From: Herbiconiux flava
GTDB lineage: Bacteria > Actinomycetota > Actinomycetes > Actinomycetales > Microbacteriaceae
DNA length: 64,000 nucleotides
Reading direction: 5' to 3'
Assembly (NCBI RefSeq): GCF_013409865.1
Contig: NZ_JACCBM010000001.1
Location: 1,302,001 to 1,366,000, forward strand
Shown here: positions 24,948 to 34,258 of the stretch, one piece after another
How positions within the stretch are numbered: the stretch's first letter is position 1
Layout: each line of letters begins with the position of its first letter
The notes under the pieces: generated by a model
Seen by the model: only the letters and a program-made list of their open reading frames with translations
Told to the model about the DNA's origin: nothing
The model's database searches: none
Translations under genes and position numbers: made by a program

Positions 24948-24994
24948 CGGATGCGCGGCACCCCGTCCCCGAGGGGAGAGGTGCCGCGCATCCG
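24948..24994. terminator. Bidirectional terminator hairpin
   Basis: Perfect 15-bp arms: CGGATGCGCGGCACC (24948-24962) and its complement (24980-24994). The 17-nt loop holds a further TCCCC/GGGGA stem. It lies 25 bp after the SDR stop and 35 bp from the convergent alkaline phosphatase stop. The arms contain the GGATGC/GCATCC word abundant in this genome. Confidence 0.85.
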
Positions 24995-25029
24995 GTGCAG
25001 CGGCAGAACCGCAGCGGCAGAACCGCGGG

Positions 25030-26955
25030 TCAGGCGGCGTGCTGGCGGCGGCGCTGGCGAACCAGGAGCAGCCCGCCGGCGGCGAGGAGCAGCGCGCCGA
25101 GCGTGAGGATCGGGGCGACGACTGCGCCCGTCGAGCCGAGCGCCGACGAGCCGGAGCCCGTGCCCGATCCCGAACCGGCCGAACCCGTGCCGCCCGAGCC
25201 GTCAGCGCCCGGGTCGCCCGCCGGAGCGGTCGGCGCCGGGGTGGGGCTCGGCGCCGGGTCGGCGCCCGCGGCGACCGTGAAGTCCACCGTGGCGGTCACG
25301 CCGCTCTGGCGGCCGCTGACCGTGAGCGAGTACGAGCCCTCCGCGGTCGGAGCCTCGAAGGAGAAGCGCGCCGCGCCGTTCACCGAGTCCTCGGAAGCGA
25401 GCTGCACCGCCGCCGACGTCGGGTCGAGCTGACGGTCGCCGCGGAAGCCGCTCGCATCGAGCACGAGCGAGTCACCGGGGGCGACGGTCGTCGCGTTCAG
25501 CGTGGCGGTCGCGCCGGCGCTGAAGCTCGCGGTGTCGCGGTTCAGGGTGAGTGCGTTCGCCATCGTGAAGAAGTTGTCCGTCTGGTCGGTGAGCCCGACG
25601 ACCTGCGCCGCGCCCGGTCCGAACGCCGCGATGCGGAGCTGGGTTCCGGTGTGCTGCTGCGATCCGCCGGCCTCGGCCGTGCCGTAGGCGACCTTCATGG
25701 TGGAGCCGTCGGCCGTGGTGAGCGCGGTGCTCAGGGTCGCGGGCGGGGCGTCGTCGACGATCTGGCTCGAGTGGGCGTGGTCGGCGGTCACGATGACGAG
25801 CGTGTTGCCGTCGGCGCGGGCGAACTCGAGGGCCTTCTGCACGGCCTCGTCGAGGTCGATGGTCTCACCGATCTGGCCGCACGCGTCGGCCGCGTGGTCC
25901 TGCTTGTCGATCGAGGCGCCCTCGACCTGCAGGAAGAAGCCCTCGTCGCCGGTGTTCAGCAGACCGATCGACTTCTCGGTCAGCGAGGCGAGCGAGAGGC
26001 CGGTGTCGAGCCGGGCCGGGTTCGGCTGGCAGGTCACGGGAGCCTCGTCGCCGCCGCCGACGGTCGCCGTGGTGGGCGCGTAGCGGGTGGGGAAGTTGCC
26101 GGGGGTGAACAGGCCGAGCACGGGCTGGTTCTGGTCGGCGACCGAGAGGCCCTTGAGCCCGTCGACGTCGCCCACGACCTGGTAGCCGCGGTCGGTGGCC
26201 TGGTCGAAGAGCGTCTCGCCGTTCCACTGACCCGCCTTGGCGGTCTGCTCGAACGAGGCCGAGCCGCCGCCGAGGGTGAGGTCGGCGCGGGTGTCGAGCA
26301 GCTGCTCGCTGATCGAGCCGAGGCCGCCGTTGATCAGGGCGTCGTCGCCGCACACCTCGCTGTCGGGGCCGTAGCACTTGCGCGCGTCGACGTGCGCGAC
26401 CTCGACTGCGGGAGTCGCATCCTGGATCTCGGCGGTCGACACGTTGCCCGTCTTCAGGCCGTTGGCCTTGGCGATCTCGATCAGGGTCTGCTGCGGGGTG
26501 CCGTCGATGTCGACCGAGATGGCGCCGTCGTAGGTCTTGGTGCCGGTCGACCAGGCCGAGCCGGTGGCGGCCGAGTCGGGCACGTAGTCGGGCAGGCCCT
26601 TCTCGTCGCCATCGTCGTGCAGCGAGTAGGTGGTGTACTGGCCGGTCAGGGGCAGCGCGTCGATTCCGGGCAGCTCGCCCGCGGCGCCGTAGGCGTAGTT
26701 GCGGGCGATGGTGATCTCGGAATCGCCCATGCCGTCGCCGATCAGCAGGATGACGTTCTTCGCCGGGCCGTCGACGATCGAGGCGCGCAGGTCGGCGGCC
26801 TTGTCGCCGCTGTTGCGCTGCGCTCCGCCGTTGACCGAGAGGTCGCCGTCGGCCGAGGCCGCGAACGCTGCGGCGGGCAGGCTGATGCTCGCCGCCGTGA
26901 GCAGCGCCGCCGCGGCGACGAGCGCCTTCCGGCGGGTGGGTGTGATGAAAGACAT
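25030..26955 (-). CDS. Secreted alkaline phosphatase (PhoA family) with C-terminal anchor
   Basis: 641 residues, much longer than E. coli PhoA (471). A signal peptide covers about 1-33. The catalytic domain has the metal site IGDGMG (72-77), nucleophile Ser128 in [23 protein letters not shown] and QHTGTQL. After it come a beta-sandwich of about 100 residues, a Pro/Ala then Gly/Ser linker, and LGSTGA plus a membrane helix and RQRRR tail, which resembles a sortase-type wall anchor. It would release phosphate from esters outside the cell. A PHO-box-like repeat lies 68-107 bp upstream, so induction under phosphate limitation is likely. Confidence 0.92.
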   Translation of the reverse strand: MSFITPTRRKALVAAAALLTAASISLPAAAFAASADGDLSVNGGAQRNSGDKAADLRASIVDGPAKNVILLIGDGMGDSEITIARNYAYGAAGELPGIDALPLTGQYTTYSLHDDGDEKGLPDYVPDSAATGSAWSTGTKTYDGAISVDIDGTPQQTLIEIAKANGLKTGNVSTAEIQDATPAVEVAHVDARKCYGPDSEVCGDDALINGGLGSISEQLLDTRADLTLGGGSASFEQTAKAGQWNGETLFDQATDRGYQVVGDVDGLKGLSVADQNQPVLGLFTPGNFPTRYAPTTATVGGGDEAPVTCQPNPARLDTGLSLASLTEKSIGLLNTGDEGFFLQVEGASIDKQDHAADACGQIGETIDLDEAVQKALEFARADGNTLVIVTADHAHSSQIVDDAPPATLSTALTTADGSTMKVAYGTAEAGGSQQHTGTQLRIAAFGPGAAQVVGLTDQTDNFFTMANALTLNRDTASFSAGATATLNATTVAPGDSLVLDASGFRGDRQLDPTSAAVQLASEDSVNGAARFSFEAPTAEGSYSLTVSGRQSGVTATVDFTVAAGADPAPSPTPAPTAPAGDPGADGSGGTGSAGSGSGTGSGSSALGSTGAVVAPILTLGALLLAAGGLLLVRQRRRQHAA

Positions 26956-27022
26956 GGTGTTCCCCAGTGTTCAGTCCCGAAGGCGCCCGAGCGGGCGTCG
27001 AGGCCCAAGCTCATCGTCGCCC

Positions 27023-27062
27023 GGCCAACGCGGGGTGAACAGGGCCCGACTCGACGGTGAAG
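27023..27062 (-). promoter_or_regulatory. PHO-box-like direct repeats before the alkaline phosphatase
   Basis: Read on the minus strand, CTTCACC, GTTCACC and GTTGGCC start exactly 22 and 11 bp apart (plus-strand positions 27056-27062, 27034-27040, 27023-27029), with a degenerate unit between the first two. GTTCACC in 11-bp steps is the PhoP box pattern known from actinobacteria. It sits directly upstream of the phosphatase start at 26955. Confidence 0.7.
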
Positions 27063-27111
27063 CGGCGATGGAGAGCGGATGCACCCCGAACGGGGGCGGC
27101 GTGCCGCCGCC

Positions 27112-27771
27112 TCAGCGCCGGAACGCCTTGCGCGCCAGCCAGTTGCCGAGCGCCTGCACCGCCTGCACGAAGACGATGATCACGAGCACCGCCGCCCACG
27201 TCACGACCGGCTCGAACTGGCGGTAACCGTACTGGATGGCGAAGGTGCCGAGCCCGCCGCCGCCCACGAGCCCCGCCACCGCCGACATGTCGGTCAGCGC
27301 CACGAGGATGAAGGTGTAGCCCAGGATGAGCGGCCCGAGCGCCTCGGGCAGTACGACGGTGCCGATGATCCGCAGCCGGCTCGCGCCCACCGAGCGCGCG
27401 GCCTCGATCACCCCGGGCTGCACCGTCATGAGGTTCTGCTCGACGATGCGGCTGATGCCGAAGGCGGCGGCCAGCGAGAGCGTGAAGATGATCGCCGAGT
27501 TGCCGATGCCGACGCCCACCACGAGCCGGGCGAGCGGCTGCGCGGCCGCCAGGAAGATGATGAACGGGATGGGCCGGAAGATGTTGACCAGGATGTTCAG
27601 CACGGCGAACACCGGTCGGTTCGGGTAGAGGCTGCCGGGCCTCGTCGTGTACAGCCCGAGCCCCAGCACCAGTCCGCCGAGCCCGCCGAAGACGAGGCTG
27701 AGGGCGACGATGTAGAGGGTCTCGTAGGTCGCGGTCGCGAGCTTGGGCAGCAGCGGGATGAGCTCATCCAC
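27112..27771 (-). CDS. metI: Methionine ABC transporter permease MetI
   Basis: 219-residue permease with five to six helices and the EAA-type loop EAARSVGASRLRIIGTVVLPEALG. It forms the channel of the D/L-methionine importer with MetN and MetQ. The GTG at 27771 is chosen because it overlaps the metN stop by 8 nt, giving translational coupling; the longer frame is antisense-like. Last gene of metQNI. Confidence 0.9.
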   Translation of the reverse strand: MDELIPLLPKLATATYETLYIVALSLVFGGLGGLVLGLGLYTTRPGSLYPNRPVFAVLNILVNIFRPIPFIIFLAAAQPLARLVVGVGIGNSAIIFTLSLAAAFGISRIVEQNLMTVQPGVIEAARSVGASRLRIIGTVVLPEALGPLILGYTFILVALTDMSAVAGLVGGGGLGTFAIQYGYRQFEPVVTWAAVLVIIVFVQAVQALGNWLARKAFRR

Positions 27772-28840
27772 GAGGGCCCCCGTTCGCCAGGCGGGTGATG
27801 CCGACCCCGTCGGGGAGCGAGGCGAGCGCCTGCTCGACCACCGCATCCGGCCCCGTGAGCGCCAGCGTGAGGTGCCCGAAGACGCGGCCCCGGATGTCGT
27901 TTACCCCGCCGTAGACGAGTTCGAAGCCGAGCCCGGCTCGCGAGAGCGCCGCGAACACCTCGGCCTGGGTCGGGGCGGCCGCCGCGGCCGACGTGCCCGA
28001 CGAGCCCCCGTCGCTGAACGACAGCGTCACGAGCGCGCCCGGGTGCCGCACCCGCAGCACCGCCAGCTCCTCCTCAGTGGGCACCCCGCGCACCACCGTC
28101 GAGACGAACCGCCGCGACGACGCCTGCTGCGGATCGGAGAACACGTCGAACACGTCCCCCTGCTCGACGACCCGCCCGCCCTCCATCACGGCGACCTTGT
28201 CGGCGAGCGTCTGCACCACGTCCATCTCGTGCGTGATCACGATCATCGTCACGCCGAGCTCCTGGTTCACCCGCTTCAGCAACCCGAGCACCTCGTGCGT
28301 CGTCTCGGGGTCGAGGGCGCTGGTGGCCTCGTCGGCGAGCAGCAGCCGGGGGCTCGTCGCGAGCGCCCGGGCGATGCCCACCCGCTGCTTCTGCCCGCCC
28401 GAGAGCTGCTCGGGGTGGCTGTCCGCCTTGTCGGCGAGCCCCACGAACCCGAGCAGCTCGTCGACGCGGCGGGCGATCTCGGCGCGAGGAGTCCCCGCCA
28501 CGCGGAGAGGGTAGGAGATGTTGCCGCGCACCGTCTTGGCGGTGAACAGGTTGAACTGCTGGAAGATCATCCCGATGCCGACCCGAAGCCGGCGCAGCTC
28601 CCGTTCGGGCAGCCCGTTGAGTTCGACACCGCCGACGGTGATGCTGCCGGAGGTCACGGTCTCGAGGCCGTTGACGAGCCGCACGAGGGTGCTCTTGCCG
28701 GCGCCGGAGTAGCCGACGATGCCGAAGACCTCCCCGGCCTCGATGGCGAGGTCGACGCCGTCGACGGCGGTCACCGGCGGCGCCCCCCGGGTGGCGGCCG
28801 GGAAGGTCTTGCGCACGTCGCGCAGGCTGACGAGGGGCAT
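27764..28840 (-). CDS. metN: Methionine ABC transporter ATPase MetN
   Basis: 358 residues. Walker A GYSGAGKST (43-51), signature LSGGQKQR, Walker B LLLADEATSALD and the H-loop ITHEMD are intact. The C-terminal 100 residues form the NIL (ACT-like) domain that binds methionine and inhibits transport in this family. The ATG at 28840 lies 8 bp after the metQ stop. Cytoplasmic motor of the importer. Confidence 0.93.
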   Translation of the reverse strand: MPLVSLRDVRKTFPAATRGAPPVTAVDGVDLAIEAGEVFGIVGYSGAGKSTLVRLVNGLETVTSGSITVGGVELNGLPERELRRLRVGIGMIFQQFNLFTAKTVRGNISYPLRVAGTPRAEIARRVDELLGFVGLADKADSHPEQLSGGQKQRVGIARALATSPRLLLADEATSALDPETTHEVLGLLKRVNQELGVTMIVITHEMDVVQTLADKVAVMEGGRVVEQGDVFDVFSDPQQASSRRFVSTVVRGVPTEEELAVLRVRHPGALVTLSFSDGGSSGTSAAAAAPTQAEVFAALSRAGLGFELVYGGVNDIRGRVFGHLTLALTGPDAVVEQALASLPDGVGITRLANGGPRG

Positions 28841-28848
28841 CCGGCGGA

Positions 28849-29775
28849 TCAGCCCTCGTGCGCCTTCGTGTCGGCCTCGACCTCGGTGAGCGAGGCCTCC
28901 AGCTCCGAGACCGGGGTCTTCAGCAGCTCGGCGGTGCCGCCGGAGTTCTCGACCAGACCGTCGGTGACCGACGTGGTGTCCTGGAAGAGCTCCACCAGCT
29001 TGGCGTAGGTGGGGTCGTCCTTGTCCTCGGCGCGGGCGGCGAAGATGTTGACGTAGGGCAGGGCGTTCGGGTCGGACGGGTCGTCCTCGGCGATCGCGTC
29101 TGCCGCGGTGAGTCCGGCGTCCTGGATGAAGTCGTTGTTGATGATCGCCGCGGCGACGTCGGGCAGCGAGGTGGCGGTGAGCGCGGCGTCGAGCGTCGTG
29201 ACCTTCACCTTCGAGGCGCTCTCGTCGACGTCGTCGAGCGTCGAGAAGATGCTGCCGCCGTCCTTCAGCTCCACGAGGCCCGCCGACTGGAGCACGAGCA
29301 GGCCGCGGGCGAGGTTGCTCTCGTCGTTCGGCACGGCGACGGTGTCGCCCTGCTGGATGGCGTCGACCGAGTCGTACTTCGTCGAGTAGAGACCGAGCGG
29401 GTAGATCGCGGTCGAGCCGATCGGAACCAGGTCCTCGTCGGCCGCGACGTTGTACTGCGCGAGGTAGACGATGTGCTGGAACTGGTTCAGGTCGAGCTCG
29501 CCCTCGCTGAGCGCCGGGTTGGGCTGCGCGTAGTCGGAGAAGTCGACGATCTCGACGGGGATGCCCGCGTCGGCCGCGGCCTCCTCGTAGGTCTCCCAGT
29601 AGGGGTCGCTCGCACCCACGACGCCGATGCGCACCGGGTCGGACGAGCCGCCGGCGGCGTCGGAGCTGCCGGCGCACGAGGCGAGCCCGAGGAGCAGGGG
29701 CAGGGTCGCGGCGGCGGCGGCGAGCTTCCGGGTCGAGGAAGCGGGTGCGGTGGACGTGCGTGCGGTGATGGGCAT
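28849..29775 (-). CDS. metQ: Methionine-binding lipoprotein MetQ (NlpA family)
   Basis: 308 residues. The signal peptide ends in the lipobox LASC with lipidated Cys34; the mature part has the NlpA opening VRIGVVGASDPYWETYEEAA and the YAQPNPALSEGELDLNQFQH stretch that defines methionine-binding proteins. It delivers methionine to MetNI. First gene of the operon; the 140-bp upstream region is shared with a divergent flavoenzyme gene and contains a perfect palindrome. I see no SAM riboswitch there. Confidence 0.93.
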   Translation of the reverse strand: MPITARTSTAPASSTRKLAAAAATLPLLLGLASCAGSSDAAGGSSDPVRIGVVGASDPYWETYEEAAADAGIPVEIVDFSDYAQPNPALSEGELDLNQFQHIVYLAQYNVAADEDLVPIGSTAIYPLGLYSTKYDSVDAIQQGDTVAVPNDESNLARGLLVLQSAGLVELKDGGSIFSTLDDVDESASKVKVTTLDAALTATSLPDVAAAIINNDFIQDAGLTAADAIAEDDPSDPNALPYVNIFAARAEDKDDPTYAKLVELFQDTTSVTDGLVENSGGTAELLKTPVSELEASLTEVEADTKAHEG

Positions 29776-29856
29776 GGTGGTTCCTCTCGTGGTACGCCGT
29801 CGACGCTAGGACCGGACGCCCACCGCACGAAGCCGGCGCGTAACACGGCGGAACGC

Positions 29857-29875
29857 GGCGACACACTGTGTCGCC
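29857..29875. promoter_or_regulatory. Perfect palindrome between metQ and the flavoenzyme gene
   Basis: GGCGACACACTGTGTCGCC has 9-bp arms around one central base. It lies 82 bp before metQ and 41 bp before the divergent oxidase start, a position suited to an operator acting on both. The cognate regulator is not evident in the window. Confidence 0.55.
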
Positions 29876-29915
29876 CGGCGTGCATCGCGCCGAGGCGTCT
29901 GCCTACTGTCGCCCC

Positions 29916-31091
29916 ATGGCCACCTTCATCGACACGATCGTCGTCGGCGGCGGAGCCATGGGCTCGGCGGCCGCCTGGCAGCTCGCCGGCCGCGGCACCG
30001 AGGTCGCGCTGTTCGAGCGCTTCGACCCGGGCCACACCCACGGCGCCTCGCACGGTCGCTCCCGCAACTTCAACCTCGCCTACGCCGACCCGGTGCACCT
30101 CCGGATGCTCAGCGACTCCGCCCGGCTCTGGCGCGAGCTCGAGGCCGAGACGGGGCGCGCACTGCTGACCGAGACCGGGGTCGTCAGCCACGGGCACCAC
30201 CCGGGCTTCGACGAGATGGCCCGGGTGCTGCCGAACTTCGGCTTCGAGGCCGAGATCGTGCCACCCGCCGAGGCGGAGGCGCGATGGCCGGGCATCCGCT
30301 TCGACCAGCGCGCGCTCGTGGTGCCGCAGGCCGGGCGGCTCGACGCCGACGGCGCGGTCGCGGCGCTGCAGCAGGCGGCGGCCGGCCGGGGCGCCGTCGT
30401 GACGCACCGCTCGCGGGTCACGCGCATCCGGGTGCTCGGCGACGATCGCGCCGCCGTCGAGGTGACGCCTCAGGATGCCCAGGGCGACCCGGCGGGCGAC
30501 GCCGAGCTGTTCGAGTGCCGCCGCCTCGTCGTGACCCTCGGCGGCTGGACCACGCGCCTGCTCGGCCCCGTGCTCGTGCTGCCCCGCCTGACCGTCACCC
30601 GCGAGGAGCCGGCGCACTTCCGTCCCGTGGACGACACGGCGGTCTGGCCCGGCTTCAACCACGTCCCCGACCTGGGCGACGGCCGCTACGGCTACTGGCC
30701 GGCGCCGATCTACGGGGTGCAGACGCCGGGGGAGGGCATCAAGGTGGGCTGGCACGGCGCCGGCCCGATCACCGACCCCGATTCACCGGCCGCCCGCACC
30801 GACCGCCGCCGCTTCGCCCCGCTGCAGCACTACGTGCGCGAGTGGCTTCCCGGTGCCGATCCTTCCGACTTCGCCGAGATCAGCTGCACCTACACCTCGA
30901 CCCGCGACTCGGCGTTCGTCATCGACCGCGTGGGCCCGGTGGCGGTGGGCGCCGGCTTCTCGGGGCACGGCTTCAAGTTCGTGCCGGTGGTGGGGCGGAT
31001 GCTCGCCGACCTCACCGAGGGCATCCGCGCCCCCTCGATCTTCTCTCTCAAGCCCGCGCGGCGCTCGGGGCCGCAGCCGGCGCGGCGCTGA
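29916..31091 (+). CDS. Sarcosine oxidase / N-methyltryptophan oxidase-like flavoenzyme
   Basis: 391-residue monomeric amine oxidase. FAD motif VVGGGAMGSAAAWQLAG at 9-25, the GASHGRSR flavin loop (43-50), Cys324 in SCTYTSTRDSAFVID at the position of the covalent flavin cysteine of monomeric sarcosine oxidase, and the C-terminal GFSGHGFKFVPVVG. It would oxidise a secondary N-methyl amine, releasing formaldehyde and peroxide. Divergence from metQNI may link it to methyl-group metabolism; that is inference. Its 3' end overlaps the convergent acetyltransferase by 44 bp. Confidence 0.87.
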   Translation: MATFIDTIVVGGGAMGSAAAWQLAGRGTEVALFERFDPGHTHGASHGRSRNFNLAYADPVHLRMLSDSARLWRELEAETGRALLTETGVVSHGHHPGFDEMARVLPNFGFEAEIVPPAEAEARWPGIRFDQRALVVPQAGRLDADGAVAALQQAAAGRGAVVTHRSRVTRIRVLGDDRAAVEVTPQDAQGDPAGDAELFECRRLVVTLGGWTTRLLGPVLVLPRLTVTREEPAHFRPVDDTAVWPGFNHVPDLGDGRYGYWPAPIYGVQTPGEGIKVGWHGAGPITDPDSPAARTDRRRFAPLQHYVREWLPGADPSDFAEISCTYTSTRDSAFVIDRVGPVAVGAGFSGHGFKFVPVVGRMLADLTEGIRAPSIFSLKPARRSGPQPARR

Positions 31092-31755
31092 CGGCGAGCA
31101 GCGTCTCGCCCGGGGCGACCGCGGGATCGCCGGCTGCCCGGGCCGTCTGAGCGACCAGGCCGAGCCGCTTCGCCAGCGCGACCGAGCGCGTGTTGCGCGC
31201 ATCCGTCACCGCCGTCACCCGCTGCGCCCCGACGGTCGTCACCGCGAACTCGAGCAGGGCTGCCGCGGCCTCCGTGGCGTAGCCGCGGCCGCCGAGCGAC
31301 GGATGCACGACCCAGCCCATCTCGACCGTGCGCGTCGAGGCGGCCACCGAGCGCAGGTGGAGCGAGACGTCGCCGATCACGTGGCCGTCGAGCTCGACCG
31401 CGAGGGCCAGGAAGTCGTCGGCCTGCCAGAGCCGGGTGTGCCGGGTGCGGTCGCGCAGGTGCCGCGCCGAGCGGCGGGCGTCGCGCTCCGGCCACGGCAG
31501 GAACTCGCGCACCGCGGGCTCGGACTGGAGGTCGAGCCAGTCGGCGGCATCCGCATCGGTGAAGCGGTGCGGGCGCAGCACCAGCCGCTCGGTGCGGAGC
31601 ACGGGGGCGTCGACCGGATGCTCGATGCGCTCGCCGCGCAGGGCACGCGGGCGGTGCAGCCCCGCCGAGGCGAGGGCGTCCTTGACGGCGGGCAGCGGGT
31701 TCGACCAGACCGGAGTGCGGGGCCGGGTCGGGTGTCGGGCCGTGAGCTGGGTCAT
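31048..31755 (-). CDS. GNAT-family N-acetyltransferase (RimJ-like)
   Basis: 235 residues. The GNAT core starts LRTERLVLRPHRFTDADAADW and includes the acetyl-CoA site HPSLGGRGYATEAAAALLEFA and the ARNTRSVALAKRLGL segment, the pattern of RimJ/RimL-type acetyltransferases acting on N termini or small amines. An Ala-rich C-terminal tail overlaps the oxidase gene on the other strand. Substrate unknown. Confidence 0.87.
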   Translation of the reverse strand: MTQLTARHPTRPRTPVWSNPLPAVKDALASAGLHRPRALRGERIEHPVDAPVLRTERLVLRPHRFTDADAADWLDLQSEPAVREFLPWPERDARRSARHLRDRTRHTRLWQADDFLALAVELDGHVIGDVSLHLRSVAASTRTVEMGWVVHPSLGGRGYATEAAAALLEFAVTTVGAQRVTAVTDARNTRSVALAKRLGLVAQTARAAGDPAVAPGETLLAVSAAPAAAPSAARA

Positions 31756-31865
31756 GCGGAGACCGTAGACGTCCCCCGCATGAGGGGGTCATGAGATCAT
31801 TTGAGCTCCCTATGAAAAGGGTCGCTCGACTGGAGCCAGGCGTGGGCAGGGCGAACAATGGGGTG

Positions 31866-32642
31866 GTGACGACCCCTGCCCCCGACGACCTGCTCTCCTC
31901 GGGCCGCCGTCGCGCCGTGCTCGCCAAGCTGCCGCGGATGTACCGGGCCGACGGATCGCCCATCCGCGTGCTGCTCGTCGACGACGAGGCCGTGCTCACC
32001 AGTCTCGTCAGCCTCGCCCTCGGCTACGAGGGCTGGACGGTCGACATCGCCCACGACGGAGCGAGCGCACTGCAGGCCTACCGCGACGCGCGGCCCGACA
32101 TCGTGGTGCTCGACATCATGCTGCCCGACACCGACGGCATCTCGCTGCTGCGCCAGCTGCGCGAGCTCGAGGGCGGCGCCCCCACCCTCTTCCTCACCGC
32201 GCGCGACTCGGTCGACGACCGCATCGTCGGCCTCACGGCCGGCGGCGACGACTACATGACCAAGCCGTTCAGCCTCGAGGAGCTCGTCGCGCGGCTGCGC
32301 GGTCTCCTCCGCCGCTCGATCACGACGACCTCCGAGGACGACTCGCACATCGTGGTCGGCGACCTCACCCTCGACGAGTCCAGCTACGAGGTGACCCGGG
32401 GCGGAGACAGCATCGCGCTGACCACCACGGAGTTCGAGCTGCTGCGGTACTTCATGCGCAACCCCCGCCGGGTGCTCTCGCGGGCGCAGATCCTCGACCG
32501 GGTGTGGAACTACGACTTCGCGGGCAAGGCCTCGATCGTCGACCTGTACGTGTCGTACCTGCGCAAGAAGATCGACGCCGACCGGCCGTCGATGATCCAC
32601 ACCGTGCGTGGCGTGGGTTACGTGCTCAGGCCCGTCGAGTGA
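31866..32642 (+). CDS. Response regulator, OmpR/PhoB family
   Basis: 258 residues. Receiver domain with acidic pocket Asp39-Asp40, phosphoacceptor Asp83, Thr111 and Lys133; C-terminal winged helix with ELLRYFMRNPRRVLSRAQIL and the VRGVGYVLR end. The start is uncertain: GTG at 31863 or 31866 gives a 33-residue leader before the receiver; an in-frame ATG at 31791 or the internal one at MYRADG is also possible. The stop overlaps the kinase start by GTGA. It resembles the TrcR/MtrA group of actinobacterial regulators. Signal and targets unknown. Confidence 0.88.
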   Translation: MTTPAPDDLLSSGRRRAVLAKLPRMYRADGSPIRVLLVDDEAVLTSLVSLALGYEGWTVDIAHDGASALQAYRDARPDIVVLDIMLPDTDGISLLRQLRELEGGAPTLFLTARDSVDDRIVGLTAGGDDYMTKPFSLEELVARLRGLLRRSITTTSEDDSHIVVGDLTLDESSYEVTRGGDSIALTTTEFELLRYFMRNPRRVLSRAQILDRVWNYDFAGKASIVDLYVSYLRKKIDADRPSMIHTVRGVGYVLRPVE

Positions 32643-34201
32643 ACGGGGCGTCCGCCGCGGGCGATGAGACGGTCGGCCCCGTCACCTCGCGCGGCCGCCG
32701 CCCGTGGAGCATCAGCCGGCGGCTCGTGATCGGCACCGCCGCCGTCGTCGCCGCCGTGCTCGCGGCCGTCGGCATCCTCGGGGTCGTCACGCTCACGGCG
32801 TCGGTGACCACCGTGGTCGACTCCCAGCTGACGGGATCGATGTCGGCCCTGGACCACACGGTCGAACGGGTGCGCTACCCGAATGCGTCGGCGAGCGCAT
32901 CCGGAGACCAGAAGCCGGTGAAGCCCTTCGTCGACTACGTCGGTCACGGGCCGGGCGGCTTCATCGCCCTCATCTCGAACGGTGCGGTGGAGGATTCCGC
33001 GATCTTCTCCGACTCCGACGCGGCTCCGCTCGACGACGCCGTGGTGCAGCAGCTCGAGTCGGCGACCTTCGACGTGGGCGAGCACCAGAACGTCGACCTC
33101 GACGGTCTCGGCTCGTACCGGGTGGCCACCGAGCTCGACAGCCGCGGCAATCTGCTCGTCGCGGGCGTCTCGTTGGCCACCGTGCAGTCGGCTGTGATGC
33201 AGGAGGCGATCACCATCGGCGTGCTCTCGCTGGTCGGCCTCGCCATCATCATCGTGGGCGTCGTGGTGGTGGTGCGGCTCGCGCTGCGCCCGCTCGGCCG
33301 GGTGGTGGCGACCGCCGCCGAGGTGGCGTCGATGCCGCTCGACCGCGGCGAGGTGGCCATCACGCCGCGCGTCGACGCGGCCGACACCGACCCGCGCACC
33401 GAGGTCGGCAAGGTCGGCGAGGCGCTGAACCACCTGCTCGCGCACGTCGACGACGCGCTCGCGGTGCGCGCCGAGACCGACAAGCGGATGCGCCGCTTCG
33501 TCACCGACGCCAGCCACGAGCTGCGCACCCCGCTGGCCGCGATCCAGGGCTACGCCGAGCTCACCCGGCAGGACGCCGCGTCGCTGCCCGAGATGACCGA
33601 GTACTCCCTCGCGCGCATCGAGTCGGAGGCGAAGCGGATGAACTCGCTCGTCAGCGACCTGCTCCTGCTCGCCCGCCTCGACGAGGGGCAGGACCTGCAC
33701 CTCGACCGCGTCGACCTCGGCGAGATCGTCGTCAACGCGGTCAGCGACGCGGGGGCGTCCTGGCCCGGCCACTCCTGGTCGCTCTCGGTTCCGGATGAGC
33801 CGGTGCCCGTGCTGGGCGACCGGGAGCGGCTGCATCAGCTGGTGCTCAACCTGCTCTCGAACGCGGCCGTGCACACACCCGCGGGAACGCACGTGGCCAC
33901 GGCGGTCGCGGTCGTCGAGGGGGCGGACGCGCATCCGTCGATCGAGCTCACCGTCACCGACGACGGCCCCGGCATCTCGGCCGAGCTGGTGCCCGAGCTG
34001 TTCGAGCGCTTCGCCCGCGGCGACTCCTCCCGCTCGCGCCGCTCGGGCAGCACGGGTCTCGGCCTCGCGATCGTCTCGTCGATCGTGGAGGCGCACGAGG
34101 GCTCGATCACGGTCGACTCCTCGCCCGCCGGCACGACGTTCAGGGTGCGCCTGGCGCCGGTGCTCCCCGTGCGCGGCGCGCTGGCCGACGCGGCGTCCTA
34201 G
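32639..34201 (+). CDS. Sensor histidine kinase
   Basis: 520 residues. Two membrane helices (about 28-55 and 188-212) flank an extracellular sensor of about 130 residues with no cysteine and no recognisable ligand fold; a HAMP linker follows, then the HisKA motif DASHELRTP with phospho-His293, the N box LVLNLLSNAAVHTP and G boxes DDGPGI and GSTGLGLAIV. The GTG start overlaps the response-regulator stop. Together they form a complete two-component system. Confidence 0.92.
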   Translation: MNGASAAGDETVGPVTSRGRRPWSISRRLVIGTAAVVAAVLAAVGILGVVTLTASVTTVVDSQLTGSMSALDHTVERVRYPNASASASGDQKPVKPFVDYVGHGPGGFIALISNGAVEDSAIFSDSDAAPLDDAVVQQLESATFDVGEHQNVDLDGLGSYRVATELDSRGNLLVAGVSLATVQSAVMQEAITIGVLSLVGLAIIIVGVVVVVRLALRPLGRVVATAAEVASMPLDRGEVAITPRVDAADTDPRTEVGKVGEALNHLLAHVDDALAVRAETDKRMRRFVTDASHELRTPLAAIQGYAELTRQDAASLPEMTEYSLARIESEAKRMNSLVSDLLLLARLDEGQDLHLDRVDLGEIVVNAVSDAGASWPGHSWSLSVPDEPVPVLGDRERLHQLVLNLLSNAAVHTPAGTHVATAVAVVEGADAHPSIELTVTDDGPGISAELVPELFERFARGDSSRSRRSGSTGLGLAIVSSIVEAHEGSITVDSSPAGTTFRVRLAPVLPVRGALADAAS

Positions 34202-34210
34202 CTCGCGCGC

Positions 34211-34258
34211 GGCCGGCCGGCCGGCTGGTCGGCTGGCCGGCCGGCCGGCTGGTCGGCA
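34211..34258. repeat. Perfect 24-bp tandem duplication
   Basis: Two copies of a GGCC/CCGG-rich 24-mer (34211-34234 and 34235-34258) matching at 23 of 24 bases, 10 bp after the kinase stop. The GGCCGGCC cores can also fold as a strong hairpin and may act as the operon terminator. Confidence 0.8.

Noticed and set aside
29776..29915. SAM riboswitch before metQNI
   Set aside because: Only 140 bp are available and I see none of the expected helices; the single clear structure is a 19-bp protein-type palindrome.
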